Shown one piece after another: positions 11,677 to 22,418 of a stretch of DNA of 64,000 nucleotides. This stretch comes from Hygrocybe punicea. Its lineage: Eukaryota; Basidiomycota; Agaricomycetes; Agaricales; Hygrophoraceae. The notes beneath the pieces are model-generated. The model saw nothing but the letters and a program-made list of their open reading frames with translations. It did no database searches and had not been told where the DNA came from. The stretch spans positions 5,580,001 to 5,644,000 of the forward strand of contig OY744465.1 in the NCBI GenBank assembly GCA_963556145.1, given 5' to 3'. Made by a program: the position numbers and the translations under genes. Position 1 is the first letter of the stretch. Each line of letters begins with the position of its first letter.

Positions 11677-12900
11677 TTCTTGGTCTAACCTTCTATGACT
11701 CGAACCGCCGCAATTGTATGTCGGTGGCTGTTCGCTCCTCGGTATGTCGTCTCGCGTCCTTGAACTTACTAGAAGCTCACGATCTCTCTCAGTCTCCGTG
11801 TCAGGTCTCAGAGCCTCTTCTCGGCTCGAGGTTCAATGAGATGTGGCGGCCTCCAGTCATCGCACTTTTGGTGTGTTACAGATGTCCAATTGTGGCATAT
11901 GTTTCCTTTCTTCAGCGAGATTCGCGAGCTATGGATTAGTCTACCTCCCACAAATTCCTCAGGATACTAGACCAAATATCAACATGACGATTATATGTTT
12001 ACTGCGTAAGTCACGTATAATGGATGATCTTACCTATAGCTAGCATGTTCATCTTCAGCGTCGTCCACGAGTTCTAGGGGTCCAGCAGGATCAGAGATGT
12101 GGGAATCGGTCTCGTCGCGGCAGGTGTTCTCAGTGTCGGATTCTTCGTCCTCCTCCCATTCTCAGTTCTCCCATCCTCCTCAGCCCCGCTTCATCCCTCC
12201 TCACTCCTAGCACCTATGAGAATAGCTTCATCCTCTATTAATGGGTGCGTTGCCACCGGAGGCTGAGAAGCCAGCATAGTTCCAGTGTGACCGATGACAT
12301 TCAACGGATCTGGAACAGAGCCAACACCCGGTGGTTAAGCTTAAGATCCATAATCAGGTTGTTCGTAATAAGCATCAACTTCAAGTTCAGGTCAGAGAAG
12401 AACATACCTCACTGGCTCGATGCGCGGGATAGTTCAATGGCTCATCGTGTTCGTCACAGTACACATTCGATCTTTAATGAATGCGACGGATGACCTCAGT
12501 AGGACGCTGGTCACTGGTTCATCTGCCAAAGCCCATCTCTCGATGGGTTCTCTGCACAGCAACGCAGCGAACGCATGTCAGTGGTCTATAACAATCTACT
12601 GATCATCGCCGTCAATAATCATCACGAAAGCCTGGAAAAACAAGTCATACCAGGGTGATTAGCGGCCGAAGGCATTTGATGGATTTCCGAGGAATCAAAT
12701 GTCATACGACCACGTCTTTTCTGAGATTTGGCCTATAGAGCGACGTTCTAGCAAAGCCTTGGCTGGCATTACGTTGTTCAAGTTACAAAAGGGCTAGTGT
12801 CCGATATTAGCTTCCTGAAGTCTGCTTGTATTTTCTGTATATCCACTGCCGGCAAGCATCCCGCAAGCGCATTCAACAAATTCATCAATCAAGCCAGCAT
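11677..12900. other. No confident gene
   Basis: Only short frames are seen. The minus strand at 12060-12200 reads an acidic stretch (EDEESDTENTC...LELVDDAEDEH). The plus strand of the same bases is Ser-rich (VFSVSDSSSSSHSQ). Either could be an exon of an unrecognised gene; splice sites do not decide it. The rest (12250-12900) shows nothing clear. Confidence 0.4.
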
Positions 12901-14439
12901 TCATGCAAACGGCACAGCAAAAATACATCCCTGTGAGTGGCAAAGAAAAACCACGCCCTTGTGATCGTCAACAGCAACGGAATCGATCTCATCCAAGCGA
13001 ATGAAGAATGGAATGTCAAGTTGCATGACTTGAATGGCGGCAGGGTCCTTAGTGAAATGGGCAAGATAGAGTTTCATGGTAACGTCACCGACATCGTGGA
13101 TGTCACAAGAATAGACCATATAGTTGCCGGATGGCGTAAAGAACGGAGAAGGCCGAAATGAGCGCAGCTCGCCGACAAACGTCAGACGTGCGCTAGTAGG
13201 TTGGGCGGTATTCGGGGACACAGCTGGGTAGAACCAAAAGGTGGTGGTTATTGGTTCTGAGTACGATGATGGGTATTTGACCATTGAGTCGGTCAGACCG
13301 GTCGGCGACCTCACACCGAATGGTAGTGTGACCACTCCTGGTCCTCCGGTCCACTCGTCTATGGTCAAGTCCAAGTGGCGCACAAAACGTCCTTCCGGCT
13401 TCCCGCGTGTGTCTTCATACGGAAGTACGTCAGCATCACACCGATAGACGTAGCGAACTGAATTGTTCATTCGGGTGACCAGATACACGCTTTGCTCGTC
13501 CATGTAGCAGTGCATATGACAGGGCTGCAAAAGTAAGTTAGCCATGCAAGGCATCAAATTAAAAAATTTAACCTCACTTGACCTGGTTCGAACTCATGTT
13601 CAAGATCTAATGGGATGGTCACGGTCGCTTCGGTAGTCATGTTTACAGCTGTCATAAACATCCCAGTGAGTGTGGCGAATATAACTCCAAGAACCTCGGC
13701 GTGTATAAATACGGCGATAAATTCCGGTAGCACAGCCGTTTCGTGTACATGCTGTATCGTAGTGACCTTTTCTGGACCATACTCGACGCAAACGACACGC
13801 ACGACCTGTCTGTTATAAATAAGATTTTCTGCCAGACCCGGCGTCCACCAACAAAAACGATATTACCCAAGGGATGCAGGGTGGGTGACCATGGCCACGA
13901 AATGCTTCCCGTGGACATCATAATGTCCTCGCACGGCAACCGTGCCGACGTTCAGGTCTGCCAAAGGCCGCCCAGTCTGCATGTCATAGCAGACCAGCGT
14001 CTGATCGCCCGTATACAGGGTTAACATGTCCGTTCCAGGAATGACTGAGAAAATGGAGGGATGTCGATTGGCTTCTTTGCGGAACAGTCCGACCCTCACT
14101 GTGCCTATGACACTCGGGGACTCCTGATTCCAGTTTTTCTCAAGTCGATCAGTTTGTTGGGCGGTTCGCTGCAGAGTGAACAGATCTAACTGGGAAAGAT
14201 CTTCGCCAACAGGACATGGCAGCGGTCTTACAGCCCTTGTCCGCTGTAGGACCTCGATCCACAGTGATCGCGAACTAGAAAGCTTCCGCAAGTTTGAACA
14301 AACCTCCCGAAATTTGTTAGTTGCACAGCGATTGAGGTGCAGAATACTGAGCACACACCGACACAAAGCACAGGACATCGTCCAACTCCAAATGACTGAT
14401 CAGGTTCAGCAGGATGTCGGTGGGAAAGCTCAAAATCAT
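12901..14439 (-). CDS. F-box protein with a C-terminal beta-propeller-like region (457 aa)
   Basis: The model is complement(join(12901..13524, 13578..13809, 13867..14303, 14359..14439)). Introns of 53, 57 and 55 nt have GT-AG borders and consistent phase, giving 457 residues. The first about 45 residues form an F-box: FPTDILLNLISHLELDDVLC, FVSVCSNLRKLSSSRSLW. The first intron falls inside it. F-box proteins bind Skp1 in SCF ubiquitin ligases and bring substrates through the C-terminal part. Here that part has repeated beta-strand segments (GTDMLTLYTGDQTLVCYDMQ, VFVH-like and VVFLCHSQG motifs), as in many Agaricomycete F-box proteins, but no clear WD repeats. Substrate unknown. It is tail-to-head with the next gene on the same strand, 105 bp away. 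Confidence 0.88.
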
Positions 14440-14544
14440 CGTGGAGGGGACTCAACAACCATAACCAGTCACATGACTTGAGGGAAACTTGGACTTGCCG
14501 TACACTATAACAACTGACTGGCAGGATACATGGGCTCAACAACC

Positions 14545-15900
14545 TCAAACCTCGAAACGCTCCATTATATCATCCGGCAAACAGCTGGCCTGGCTACTCC
14601 TCTCAAAGACTTTGAGCTCAGTCCCCTTGTAAACGAGGCTTAATCTCCCTCGTTGTCCATTCTGCACCACAATCTTATGAATCGCCTCCAGAGCACGTCT
14701 CAACTTCTTCAGGCTCTCCTGCGCATCGCTTTCCTTGACGATACTCTCGATATCCGACACGAGCCCCCGTTTCTGGCACGTATGGAATCTTCCTCTCGAG
14801 TGAATGCCCAGAAAGTGATGAGGCGTTTGAGAGAGGAACAGTTGCGGGTAGGATTCTTGCCAATCTATCGGATACTTGCTAGTTTCTGATCGAGTTGACA
14901 GTTCAATAATGTCTGATTGAGGCACCTTGGAGCCTCCTTTCATGATCAGAAGAGGCAGATCCGAACCCTGGGTTGACAGAGGTCCTGGCGGGATGGATGG
15001 CGAGGAAATCGATATTCCGGACAGCGTATCCGTCAACTGATCAATGCTGGGCGCAGCCTTTGCACCCTCGGCAGTCCTTGGAGGGATGCGAGCATCCACC
15101 TCGAATCGTACGACCATCTTCAATCCGTTCAGATCCTTTGGGGCAATGTAACGTAAACCTTGACGACTTAAAAGAGGTAGAATCGATACTCACGTAGGTA
15201 ATAATTCTATGATGCCCAGTCCCGCGTTCGCACCCTGCTGCGGGTGTTGTTGACGCCTTCTCGAAGTTGAACCCGAATGCTCCACTACCTTGGTCCCGAG
15301 TATGCTTCTCCCAGCGATTGAATAACACGGTACGTTGTCCTGCCAGCTGCATATCGATCCTGAATTCATTTCTGGCAGAGCCATTGATCCATCTCAACAA
15401 CTTCCTCAAGCCGTTTCGATCCGTGACAAAATCGACGGAGGACCAATCAAAATCCGGCTGGTCTTCGTCTTTTACCACCTTATCAACTGATCTAAACAAT
15501 GGTAGAAGGGTCGCCGATGGCATCCGGAAACCATTCTGATCGATGAAACAGATATCCGTATCGGCCCCTACCGTATATGGCGTCGGTCTGTCACGCCACT
15601 CGGCAGGCGATCCTGGATGGCATTTGATGAGACGTATCTCGATGCCTGAATCACCGTCACAGACTCACCAGGCACGATAATGGTTGCGGGTGTGGCGTTT
15701 GTCCAATTATATGACCCAATATACTGGAGGTCTGTGATCTTGATCTTTTCATCGGTAGGTCCCACGGTGGGCTTGTCGATGGTGAGAACTGATTGTGGGT
15801 TTAGCCCTTGGGTCAGTTCACGGTCAGGCGGAAGCTGGTGTGTGGAAGGTCTGGAAGTGTGGGTGGTTCTCCCGGCGCCGCGCGCCCACCTTGAGTTCAT
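14545..15900 (-). CDS. Conserved fungal protein of unknown function (413 aa)
   Basis: The model is complement(join(14545..15135, 15194..15612, 15669..15900)). Introns are 58 and 56 nt (GTGAGT...AAG and GTGAGT...CAG) and phases match, giving 413 residues. Motifs: DLQYIGSYNWTNA, TIIVPGSPAEWRDRPTPY across the first intron, ADTDICFIDQNGFRMPSATL, DWSSVDFVTDRNGLRKLLRW, FRIDMQLAGQRTVLFNRWE, GTGHHRIITY joined to DLNGLKMVVRFEVDA. I recall this pattern from many Agaricomycete proteins. Database names calling them geranylgeranyl pyrophosphate synthetase are not supported, since no prenyltransferase DDxxD motifs are visible. The FRID...TVLFNRW and VVRFEVDA blocks suggest a compact enzyme-like fold. No membrane segment or signal peptide. 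Confidence 0.85.
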
Positions 15901-16273
15901 AGTGACGGGATGATAGTTAGTACAAGGGAAACTGGTGCAGGAAATTATGGTTCCTTTGGGCGCCTAGTAATTAAGCTTTTCCGCAGCCAAAGAGGCATCG
16001 AGAACATAATAAACTTTGTGCACTACAATCGTAATATTCAGTAATTAATTATTTAGACATTTTCTGTTACCACTCACAACTATGCGTGTATCCCACTGAT
16101 ATCCATCGTTTCCTCAACGTGGCTGCGGTAGACTCAGAATCTCTTGAGGTGAGTTCAATGGATCAGCTTCATTGAAAGTGTTTGAGATGCTCTTCATCAG
16201 AGTCTGGGGGTACTATGCGGGCAGCGGGATTACACGCCATTGCCACAGTTCTTCCATCCGAAGCCGTTCTGAT

Positions 16274-16570
16274 TCAATCAAACGTTGCAAAACACCCGGC
16301 ACTAGCGCCTCTTATCCGGATAATCACAAATCGTATCGCCGTCGCCATCGTGGCGAGGAAATACGTGGTTTGCGAATATAATATCTCCCGGGCCAAGCTA
16401 CCGAATGCAACTAGAATTACGCCGGGTAGAAGAGCCCCGACTATTAGCCCCCTGGAGGGGTTGCGGTGAGCAGTATGGTGGAGAAGAAACAGATTGCGTA
16501 CATCATGGATGAACTCGTGATAATCGGTGCGGAGGATATCGGCTTTTATATTATAGATGTACATCTGCCT
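16274..16570 (-). CDS. Partial membrane-protein-like reading frame beside the palindromic element
   Basis: The minus-strand frame reads YHEFIHDVRNLFLLHH, then two hydrophobic stretches (GLIVGALLPGVILVAFG and YFLATMATAIRFVIIRI) that could be membrane segments, and stops at 16274. The frame runs upstream into the terminal repeat of the 4.4-kb element. The 5' part is therefore missing or unrelated; on the other side of the element (after 20984) the sequence is AT-rich and not coding. It may be a truncated host gene or chance. I see no clean way to extend it past 16274. Confidence 0.35.
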   Translation of the reverse strand, partial: RQMYIYNIKADILRTDYHEFIHDVRNLFLLHHTAHRNPSRGLIVGALLPGVILVAFGSLAREILYSQTTYFLATMATAIRFVIIRIRGASAGCFATFD

Positions 16571-16984
16571 CACCTCGACCTCACGTGAAACATTGCTAAT
16601 TAGCTTGCCATTACCCCCCAATATGGCAAGCTAATTAGCTTGATAGTTAGTAATCTCGCACACTGCCAATAAATCCTCACATATATACCATTTCGAGTAC
16701 AAGTTATTTAGATACCTAAGATGTTACATCAGATGTTTCTGACGCTGCACGTGAAGGTTCGTTGACATCGCCATCAGTTGCGGCTATTGCCGGTGCTCAC
16801 AATCCCAATGCACGTCGGCATCGCCGCCCACAATGAGCTCAAAGATGTACTATATATTAATGAAATTTTCATAATTTTGGGGCGCGCTTTTTGCATACAG
16901 GTTAGAGAGGTGTTAGACTACCATACGACAAGTATACAACATTGCTGCCTGCCGCCCACTGCTGGTATGGTCAATGCCCGACAC

Positions 16985-17400
16985 GGTGCCCCCGCCACTG
17001 CTGTACTTAATTGCCGCTGCCACCTCCATTGCTTCCATTGCTGTTACTGCTGCTGTTGTTCAGCTGCCGTTGTTGTTGCCACTGCCGTTGTTGCCACTGC
17101 CGCCGTTGTTCCCGCTGCCCCTATCATGCTGTTGCTGCTGCTGCCGCCGTTGCCGCTGCTGCCGCCATTGCTGCCATACTGTTGACCCTGCTGGTGCTGC
17201 TGGTGCCGTTGCCATTGCCGTTGGCCCTGCTGGTGCCGCCACCATTGCTACTGCTGTCGCCACTCCTGCTGATGTTACAGCCATTTGGCGCTGCTGCTGC
17301 CATTGCAACTGTTGGCGTTGCTGCCGCTGTTGCTGTTACTGCCGTTGTTGCCGCTCCAGCTTGCACTATCACTTTTGCTGCCACTCCTGCTGCGGCCACT
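16985..17400. repeat. Trinucleotide-rich tract in the left arm (GCT/GTT/GCC type)
   Basis: The plus strand is built from GCTGCTGTTGTTGCC-like triplets and so gives open frames in several phases (poly-Leu, poly-Ala or Cys-rich). These frames are products of base composition and not genes. The tract pairs with the CAGCAACAA-rich tract at 20195-20580 in the right arm. Confidence 0.85.
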
Positions 17401-18206
17401 ACATCCTGTCGTGCCCAATGGCCTGGTGTGTGGGTGGGCGCCATGGAGCAATGGGTGGGTGTACATGACTGGGGTTAGTAAGTAAAAGACGAAAAATATA
17501 TACATACCTTGGCAGCGAGGGTGGGCGCACCACCCCCGCTGTATCCTGTATTTATCACAGCCTGGTACCTGCCCTTTAGCCAGCCTGCCGTTGACAGGGG
17601 CGTTTGGATGTGCGTGGGTGTCGCGTTGACATTTGACTTAACAAGGGGGCACGATTTTTGGCACAAAACATGCAGTCAGTTTGTATAATAGTAATAACTT
17701 AAGTTACAAGCACATACCTTGGTACGACTGCGCACGGGGACGCACAGACGGGAACGGCGTCGTTGTCGACGACGAAGGTTGAGCGTGGCGTATTCAACTT
17801 CCAAAAATGGATGTTGAACCGCTATTCGGATTCTGCCGAATGCTGTGGCTGTCGTGCTTGGGGGTAAAATCTGGGGCTGTAGGCCATTACCTACTCATCT
17901 AGAGCCTACAATACATAGTCTACATATAGTTTATTGTCCTTCAAAAAATCATGAAGCAAAACGGTTGATTTTTCAAATCTGTAGATTAGAATATTCCTTC
18001 AAAACATATGAATTCATGCAATTTCCGATGCAAATGAATTTCTACTGTGCTCTACAGCTGTTTAGAAATTATAGGAAATTCACAGAACCTTTACCCAAAC
18101 GTGGAGAGCCTCTGAAAAAATTATTGAAGCATAAATATAAGAGGAGCCAGTGCTATGCATGAATGAATGGTGTTATTGGCCTAGCTTAGGGACATATGGA
18201 CATTCA

Positions 18207-18535
18207 ATGGCATCCCGAGACACCTAGGATGAATTTGAAGGGCTAGAAAAAAACAGGACACATCCTATGGTACATTAAAGTGTGTGCAAGGAGTTGTTAC
18301 AAGTACAGGAGGAGTGTGTCCAACAAGTGAGAGAGAATAGTGCCAAGAATGACAGTAAGATCACGATCAAACCACCCAACAAGGGATTCATCTCTTCAAC
18401 GGTGTTATTACTCTCCTATTGGACACACTCCTCCCGTACTTGTAACAACTCCTTGCACACACTTTAATGTACCATAGGATGTGTCCTGTTTTTTTCTAGC
18501 CCTTCAAATTCATCCTAGGTGTCTCGGGATGCCAT
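18207..18535. mobile_element. Nested 329-bp palindrome in the left arm
   Basis: ATGGCATCCCGAGACACC at 18207 is mirrored by GGTGTCTCGGGATGCCAT ending at 18535, and the two arms pair over about 110 bases each. It is absent at the mirror place in the right arm, where GGACATTACAG at about 19340-19360 (minus) is uninterrupted. It must therefore have inserted after the large palindrome formed. No coding sequence. Confidence 0.8.
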
Positions 18536-20194
18536 TTACAGTCATTTGTAGTAAGCTTGACACTTGTGGGAAATTTTTTGATCAATTAAAATAATATGGA
18601 CTTGGTGAAAATTTCTGTGCTCTACCTTGTATCTCATGAAGTACTGCATGGATTAACATGGTTACAGAGGGAAAGTTGTACTATTTCTTAAGGGCTATCT
18701 ACTGCTATCATTACATTTGGACCATAGTTTGTATTTGGTGACTTGTGGATGAAACGAAAGGTAAACCAGTACTTTTTGACACCCAAAATGATATTTTCAA
18801 ATTATTGCATCAAATGAACTCCTATGAAAAAAATTGTAGGGAAAAATTTGTTCATTTTTTCAAGGGCTAAAAGTACATATACTGTGTTTTCTTTATTTTT
18901 GTCCTTTGAGCTCATAATCATGATTCTTGTGGCATTTCAACCCTAATGTGGACAAACATAGCACAGATGAAATATTGCCTCAAAGGACAAAAATAAAGAA
19001 AAACACGGTATATGTACTTTTAGCCCTTGAAAAAATGAACAAATTTCTCCCTACAATTTCTTTCATAGGAGTTCATTTGATGCCATAATTTGACAATATC
19101 ATTTTGGGTGTCAAAAAGTACTAGTTTATCTTTTATTTCATCCACAACTTACTACACAGTGAATATTGTCCAAATGTAATTACAGGGCCTCATAGCCCTT
19201 CAAAAATAGTACAACTTTCCCTCTATAACCATATTATTCCATGCAGTACTTCATGAGAAACACAAAACAGCATTGAAAATTCTACTAAGTCCACATTTCT
19301 CAATTGATTCAAAAAAGCCCAGTTACTGTCATGCTTTATGCAAACAGCTGTAATGTCCATATGTCCCTAAGCTAGGCCAATAACACCATTCATTCATGCA
19401 TAGCACTGGCTCCTCTTATATTTATGCTTCAATAATTTTTTCAGAGGCTCTCCACGTTTGGGTAAGGGTTCTGTGAATTTCCTATAATTTCTAAACAACT
19501 GTAGAGCACAGTAGAAATTCATTTGCATCGGAAAATGCATGAATTCACATGTTTTGAATGAATAACCTGATCTGCAGGTTTGAAGAATGAACTGTTTGGC
19601 TTGATAATTTTTTTGTGGACAACTAAACATACATAGATTACATTAGACTATGCATTGTAGGCTCTAGGGGGGTATGTAATGGCCTACAGCCCAGAATTTT
19701 GCCCCGAGTACGTCAGCCACAGTGTTCAGCAGAATCCGAACAGCAGTTCAACATCTGCTTTTGGAAATTGAACACACCAGTGCTCAACCCTCGTCGTTGC
19801 CAATGATGCCACACTCCGTCTGTGCATCCCTGTGTGCAGTCTTACAAAGTTATGTGTCTTATAAGTGTTTTATTGCTATTACATGAAATGACCACATGTT
19901 TTGTGCAGGGAACCACGCTGAGTCGGGCATCGTCAAATTTCAACACTCATGCCCACACCCACGCAAATACAATCGCCCCCGCCAATGCAATGCTGGCTAA
20001 AGGGTGAGATTTGGGGGCTGTGATGTAGATGATACAGCGGGAGGTAGTGTGCCCACCCTCGCTGCCAAGGTATGCATTTTTTTCGTATCTTTTACTTACT
20101 AACTATGGTTGTGCACATGCCCACACCTCCATCATGACCATGATGGCACCCACATCCACACACCAGGCAATTGCAGGGCACAACAGGATGAGGC

Positions 20195-20580
20195 AACCGC
20201 AGGAGCAGCAGCGACAGCAACAACAACGGCGGTAGCAACAACAATGACAGCAGCAACAATGACAGCAGCAGCAACAATGAGGACCGCAGCAACAATGAGG
20301 ACAGCAGCAACAACGAGGATGGCAGCAACAACAAGGATGGCAGCAACAACAAGGATGGCAGCAACAACAAGGACAGCAGCAACAAGGACAGCGGCAGCAA
20401 ACAATGAGGGCGGCAGCGACAACGAGGGCGGCAATAGCAACAGCAACAGGGCCCAACAGCAGCAGGAACGACAGTGGCAACAACAGCAGCAGTGGGAAAT
20501 GGCAGCGGTACGGCAGCAGTAGTGGTGATGGCAACAGTGGCGGCGGCAGCAACAGCCTCTACAGGCATGGCGCCGCATCA
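20195..20580. repeat. Trinucleotide-rich tract in the right arm (CAGCAACAA type)
   Basis: CAGCAGCAACAATGAGGAC-like units repeat with small changes (about 15-18 bp period near 20260-20400). This is the expanded partner of the left-arm tract at 16985-17400. All open frames here (Thr/Ala/Met-rich or Leu/Cys-rich) come from the repeat. Confidence 0.85.
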
Positions 20581-21184
20581 TTGAGCATGCTGGCTCTAGT
20601 CGGCGGTGGGATATTCTTGTTGTGAGGTAGACTTAATACATCTACCCTGTATTCAAAAAGCGCGCCCCAAAATTATGAAAATTTCATTAATATATAGTAC
20701 ATCTTTGAGCTCATTGTGGGCGGCGATGCCGACGTGCATTGGGATTGTGAGCACCGGCGATAGCCGCAACTGATGGCGATGTCAACGAACCTTCATGTGC
20801 AGCGTCGGAAACATCTGATGTAACATCTTAGGTATCTAAATAACTTGTACTCGAAATGGTATATATGTGAGGATTTATTGGCAGTGTGCGAGATTACTAA
20901 CTATCAAGCTAATTAGCTTGCCATATTGGGGGGTAATGGCAAGCTAATTAGCAGTGTTTCACGTGAGGTCGAGGTGATCTGCCTCAGGAAATTAAATAAA
21001 ATTAAATAAATTAAATATATGAACAATGACTCATTTGATTGACTAATGTTGGCAGAAGACCTCATGTTATTTTACATGGTTGACACACTCAAATAATTCA
21101 CCTTTTAAACTTGTTTACATTTGGCTAATCACACGGCCGTGCCCTTCACACTCACCACAACACCCAGCGTGTTCCCCCGCTGCT

Positions 21185-21281
21185 GTCACCAGCTGACGCA
21201 GCCTATAATATCTGAGCCGTCACCAGCTGACGCACCGCCTGTCATCACCAGCTGACGCATCGCTTGTTGTCACCAGCTGAC
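21185..21281. repeat. Four copies of GTCACCAGCTGAC upstream of the DIRS Gag
   Basis: The 13-mer GTCACCAGCTGAC is at 21185-21197, 21219-21231 and 21269-21281, with a one-base variant at 21244-21256. Each holds the E-box-like palindrome CAGCTG. They lie about 25-35 bp apart, just 5' of the Gag region. They could be transcription-factor sites in the element's promoter (inference) or a plain minisatellite. Confidence 0.75.
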
Positions 21282-21547
21282 GTCAACCTTACATTGCCCC
21301 GGCGCATTCTTCTGCCTTGCGCATCGTCATATACCTCGGAAACACATCAAGGGCGCCCTAAGCCCCTTGTCTCGTCTCCGAGGTATGCTTCCCACTTCTC
21401 CATTCTTGCTACTTTAGTTAACCAGTTCCCAGCTATTATTCTCTGCCTTATTTCTGCAATAAATGTCATTCCTCCCATCTGCCCATTTTGCATGTCTAAT
21501 TCACAAAATGAACCCTCACCTTCTACACCCACGCCAATTGGCGCTGT

Positions 21548-21827
21548 CGACGCAAAACGGTGAAAGAGTGCATTCGCATTACAGACCGTTTCTGGCTTGG
21601 AGAGATCTCTAAAGCCTCAGCAACCCTCGAAATACAGGATGTGCTCACCGGTCTCGGACTCGGCGACCACATCCTCGAGTCCATGTTTGCCGTCTATCTC
21701 CGCATCCTCGACAACATCGACCATTGGCGTGATGATGCCAGGAACTGAGGGACTGTTTTGGACAGCTCCTCCACAGAACATGGACCAGCAGGACCCGACA
21801 ACTCTACCATACAGTCGTGGGAGCCGT
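21548..21827 (+). pseudogene. DIRS Gag, 5' part (stops at the Ty3/Gypsy insertion)
   Basis: The frame reads TVKECIRITDRFWLGEI, LEIQDVLTGLG, LESMFAVYLRILDNIDHW, then a TGA at 21746-21748. After that the same frame continues GTVLDSSSTEHGPAG...SWEP into the insertion point. The fragment left of the Helitron has Arg at the TGA position, so the stop is probably CGA changed to TGA. The frame joins directly to the part starting at 28422 when the Ty3/Gypsy element and one CCGT copy are left out. Confidence 0.75.
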
Positions 21828-21983
21828 TGTAGTAGTTGTACCTGGGCCATCACGTGACCCAGGTCCCACGGTTGGATCTCCTTATGTAGTCATTTCCTGT
21901 TGTAGCGAGAGTCGTCCCATTCCATCATCCCATCCAGACCCCGATTCCGTAGTGATCCCTTGAGCGTCCTCGGTACCACTCCA
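21828..21983 (+). repeat. 5' LTR
   Basis: 156 bp, starting TGTAGTAGTTGTACCTGGG and ending GGTACCACTCCA, identical to 28266-28421. It contains the palindrome CTGGGCCATCACGTGACCCAG (with the CACGTG core near 21851). LTRs this short are unusual but known. Confidence 0.95.
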
Positions 21984-21986
21984 ACG

Positions 21987-22008
21987 TGGTGATGAGAGCG
22001 ACATTCGA
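21987..22008 (+). other. Primer-binding site
   Basis: TGGTGATGAGAGCGACAT begins 3 bases after the LTR and continues TCGAA. Its reverse complement has the layout of a tRNA 3' end: TTCGAAT as T-loop, then a T-stem strand, a 7-base acceptor strand and CCA. I could not name the tRNA. Confidence 0.75.
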
Positions 22009-22418
22009 ACCCTAGCCAAACACGTACCCAGAACCAAAACCAGTACCAGTGCGAGACGTTTCAGAACCCGAGCAAAGAACTACGAACAAAGAACCAGGAA
22101 CTAGAACCGATACTAGTACAGTACAAAACACCCTCACCAGCCTCCAATTTCCCCACGACGTCTTCACTACACCCATACCGCTCCGCACAAAACCAACGAA
22201 AAACGTTAACCCGACTCAGAGACAACCGCGGCCGATACACTCCATCCCAACCAAGCTCACCATCGACAACAACATCTTCCGAATCGTCCGTCACAGATCC
22301 CTCTAGTAACCCAAGAACCCCAGAGCAAAGTCAACCGAACACACCACCAACATCACCAGCACCACAACTACCCGACATCCAAAACAACCCAACGCCAGTA
22401 CAAAACCGCCGAATCACC

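Larger units (their letters stand above)
16571..20976. mobile_element. 4.4-kb palindromic (foldback) element, probably hAT-derived, non-autonomous
   Basis: The whole segment is an inverted repeat. The left end CACCTCGACCTCACGTGAAA at 16571 is mirrored at the right end (…CACGTGAGGTCGAGGTG) at 20976. Matching blocks can be followed inwards: the GCTAATTAGC segment, the CACGTCGGCATCGCC segment at 16810 and 20725, and the 17900-18180 segment against 19390-19650. The axis lies near 18940. An 8-bp direct repeat ATCTGCCT flanks it exactly (16563-16570 and 20977-20984). An 8-bp duplication and ends starting CA are usual for hAT elements; no transposase is encoded. The arms differ at scattered positions and in their trinucleotide tracts, so it is not a recent perfect duplication. 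Confidence 0.88.

Noticed and set aside
16172..16469. Plus-strand 95-residue protein
   Set aside because: The opposite strand gives a more protein-like frame with two hydrophobic segments; the plus frame is likely its shadow.
16974..17505. Long overlapping frames on both strands (poly-Leu, poly-Ala, Cys-rich)
   Set aside because: They arise from GCT/GTT/GCC triplet repeats that are open in every phase; no start context, intron or motif supports a protein.
18067..19630. A pair of related genes (…LPKRGEPLKKLLKHKYKRSQ… on both strands)
   Set aside because: Mirror copies in the two arms of the 4.4-kb palindrome, not separate genes.
20092..20625. Leu/Cys-rich or Thr/Ala-rich proteins in several frames
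   Set aside because: Same cause in the right arm of the palindrome; the repeat unit itself gives the frames.
22049..22306. Separate small gene 5' of gag
   Set aside because: It lies between the primer-binding site and gag of the Ty3/Gypsy element and has no motif; probably leader sequence read in another frame.
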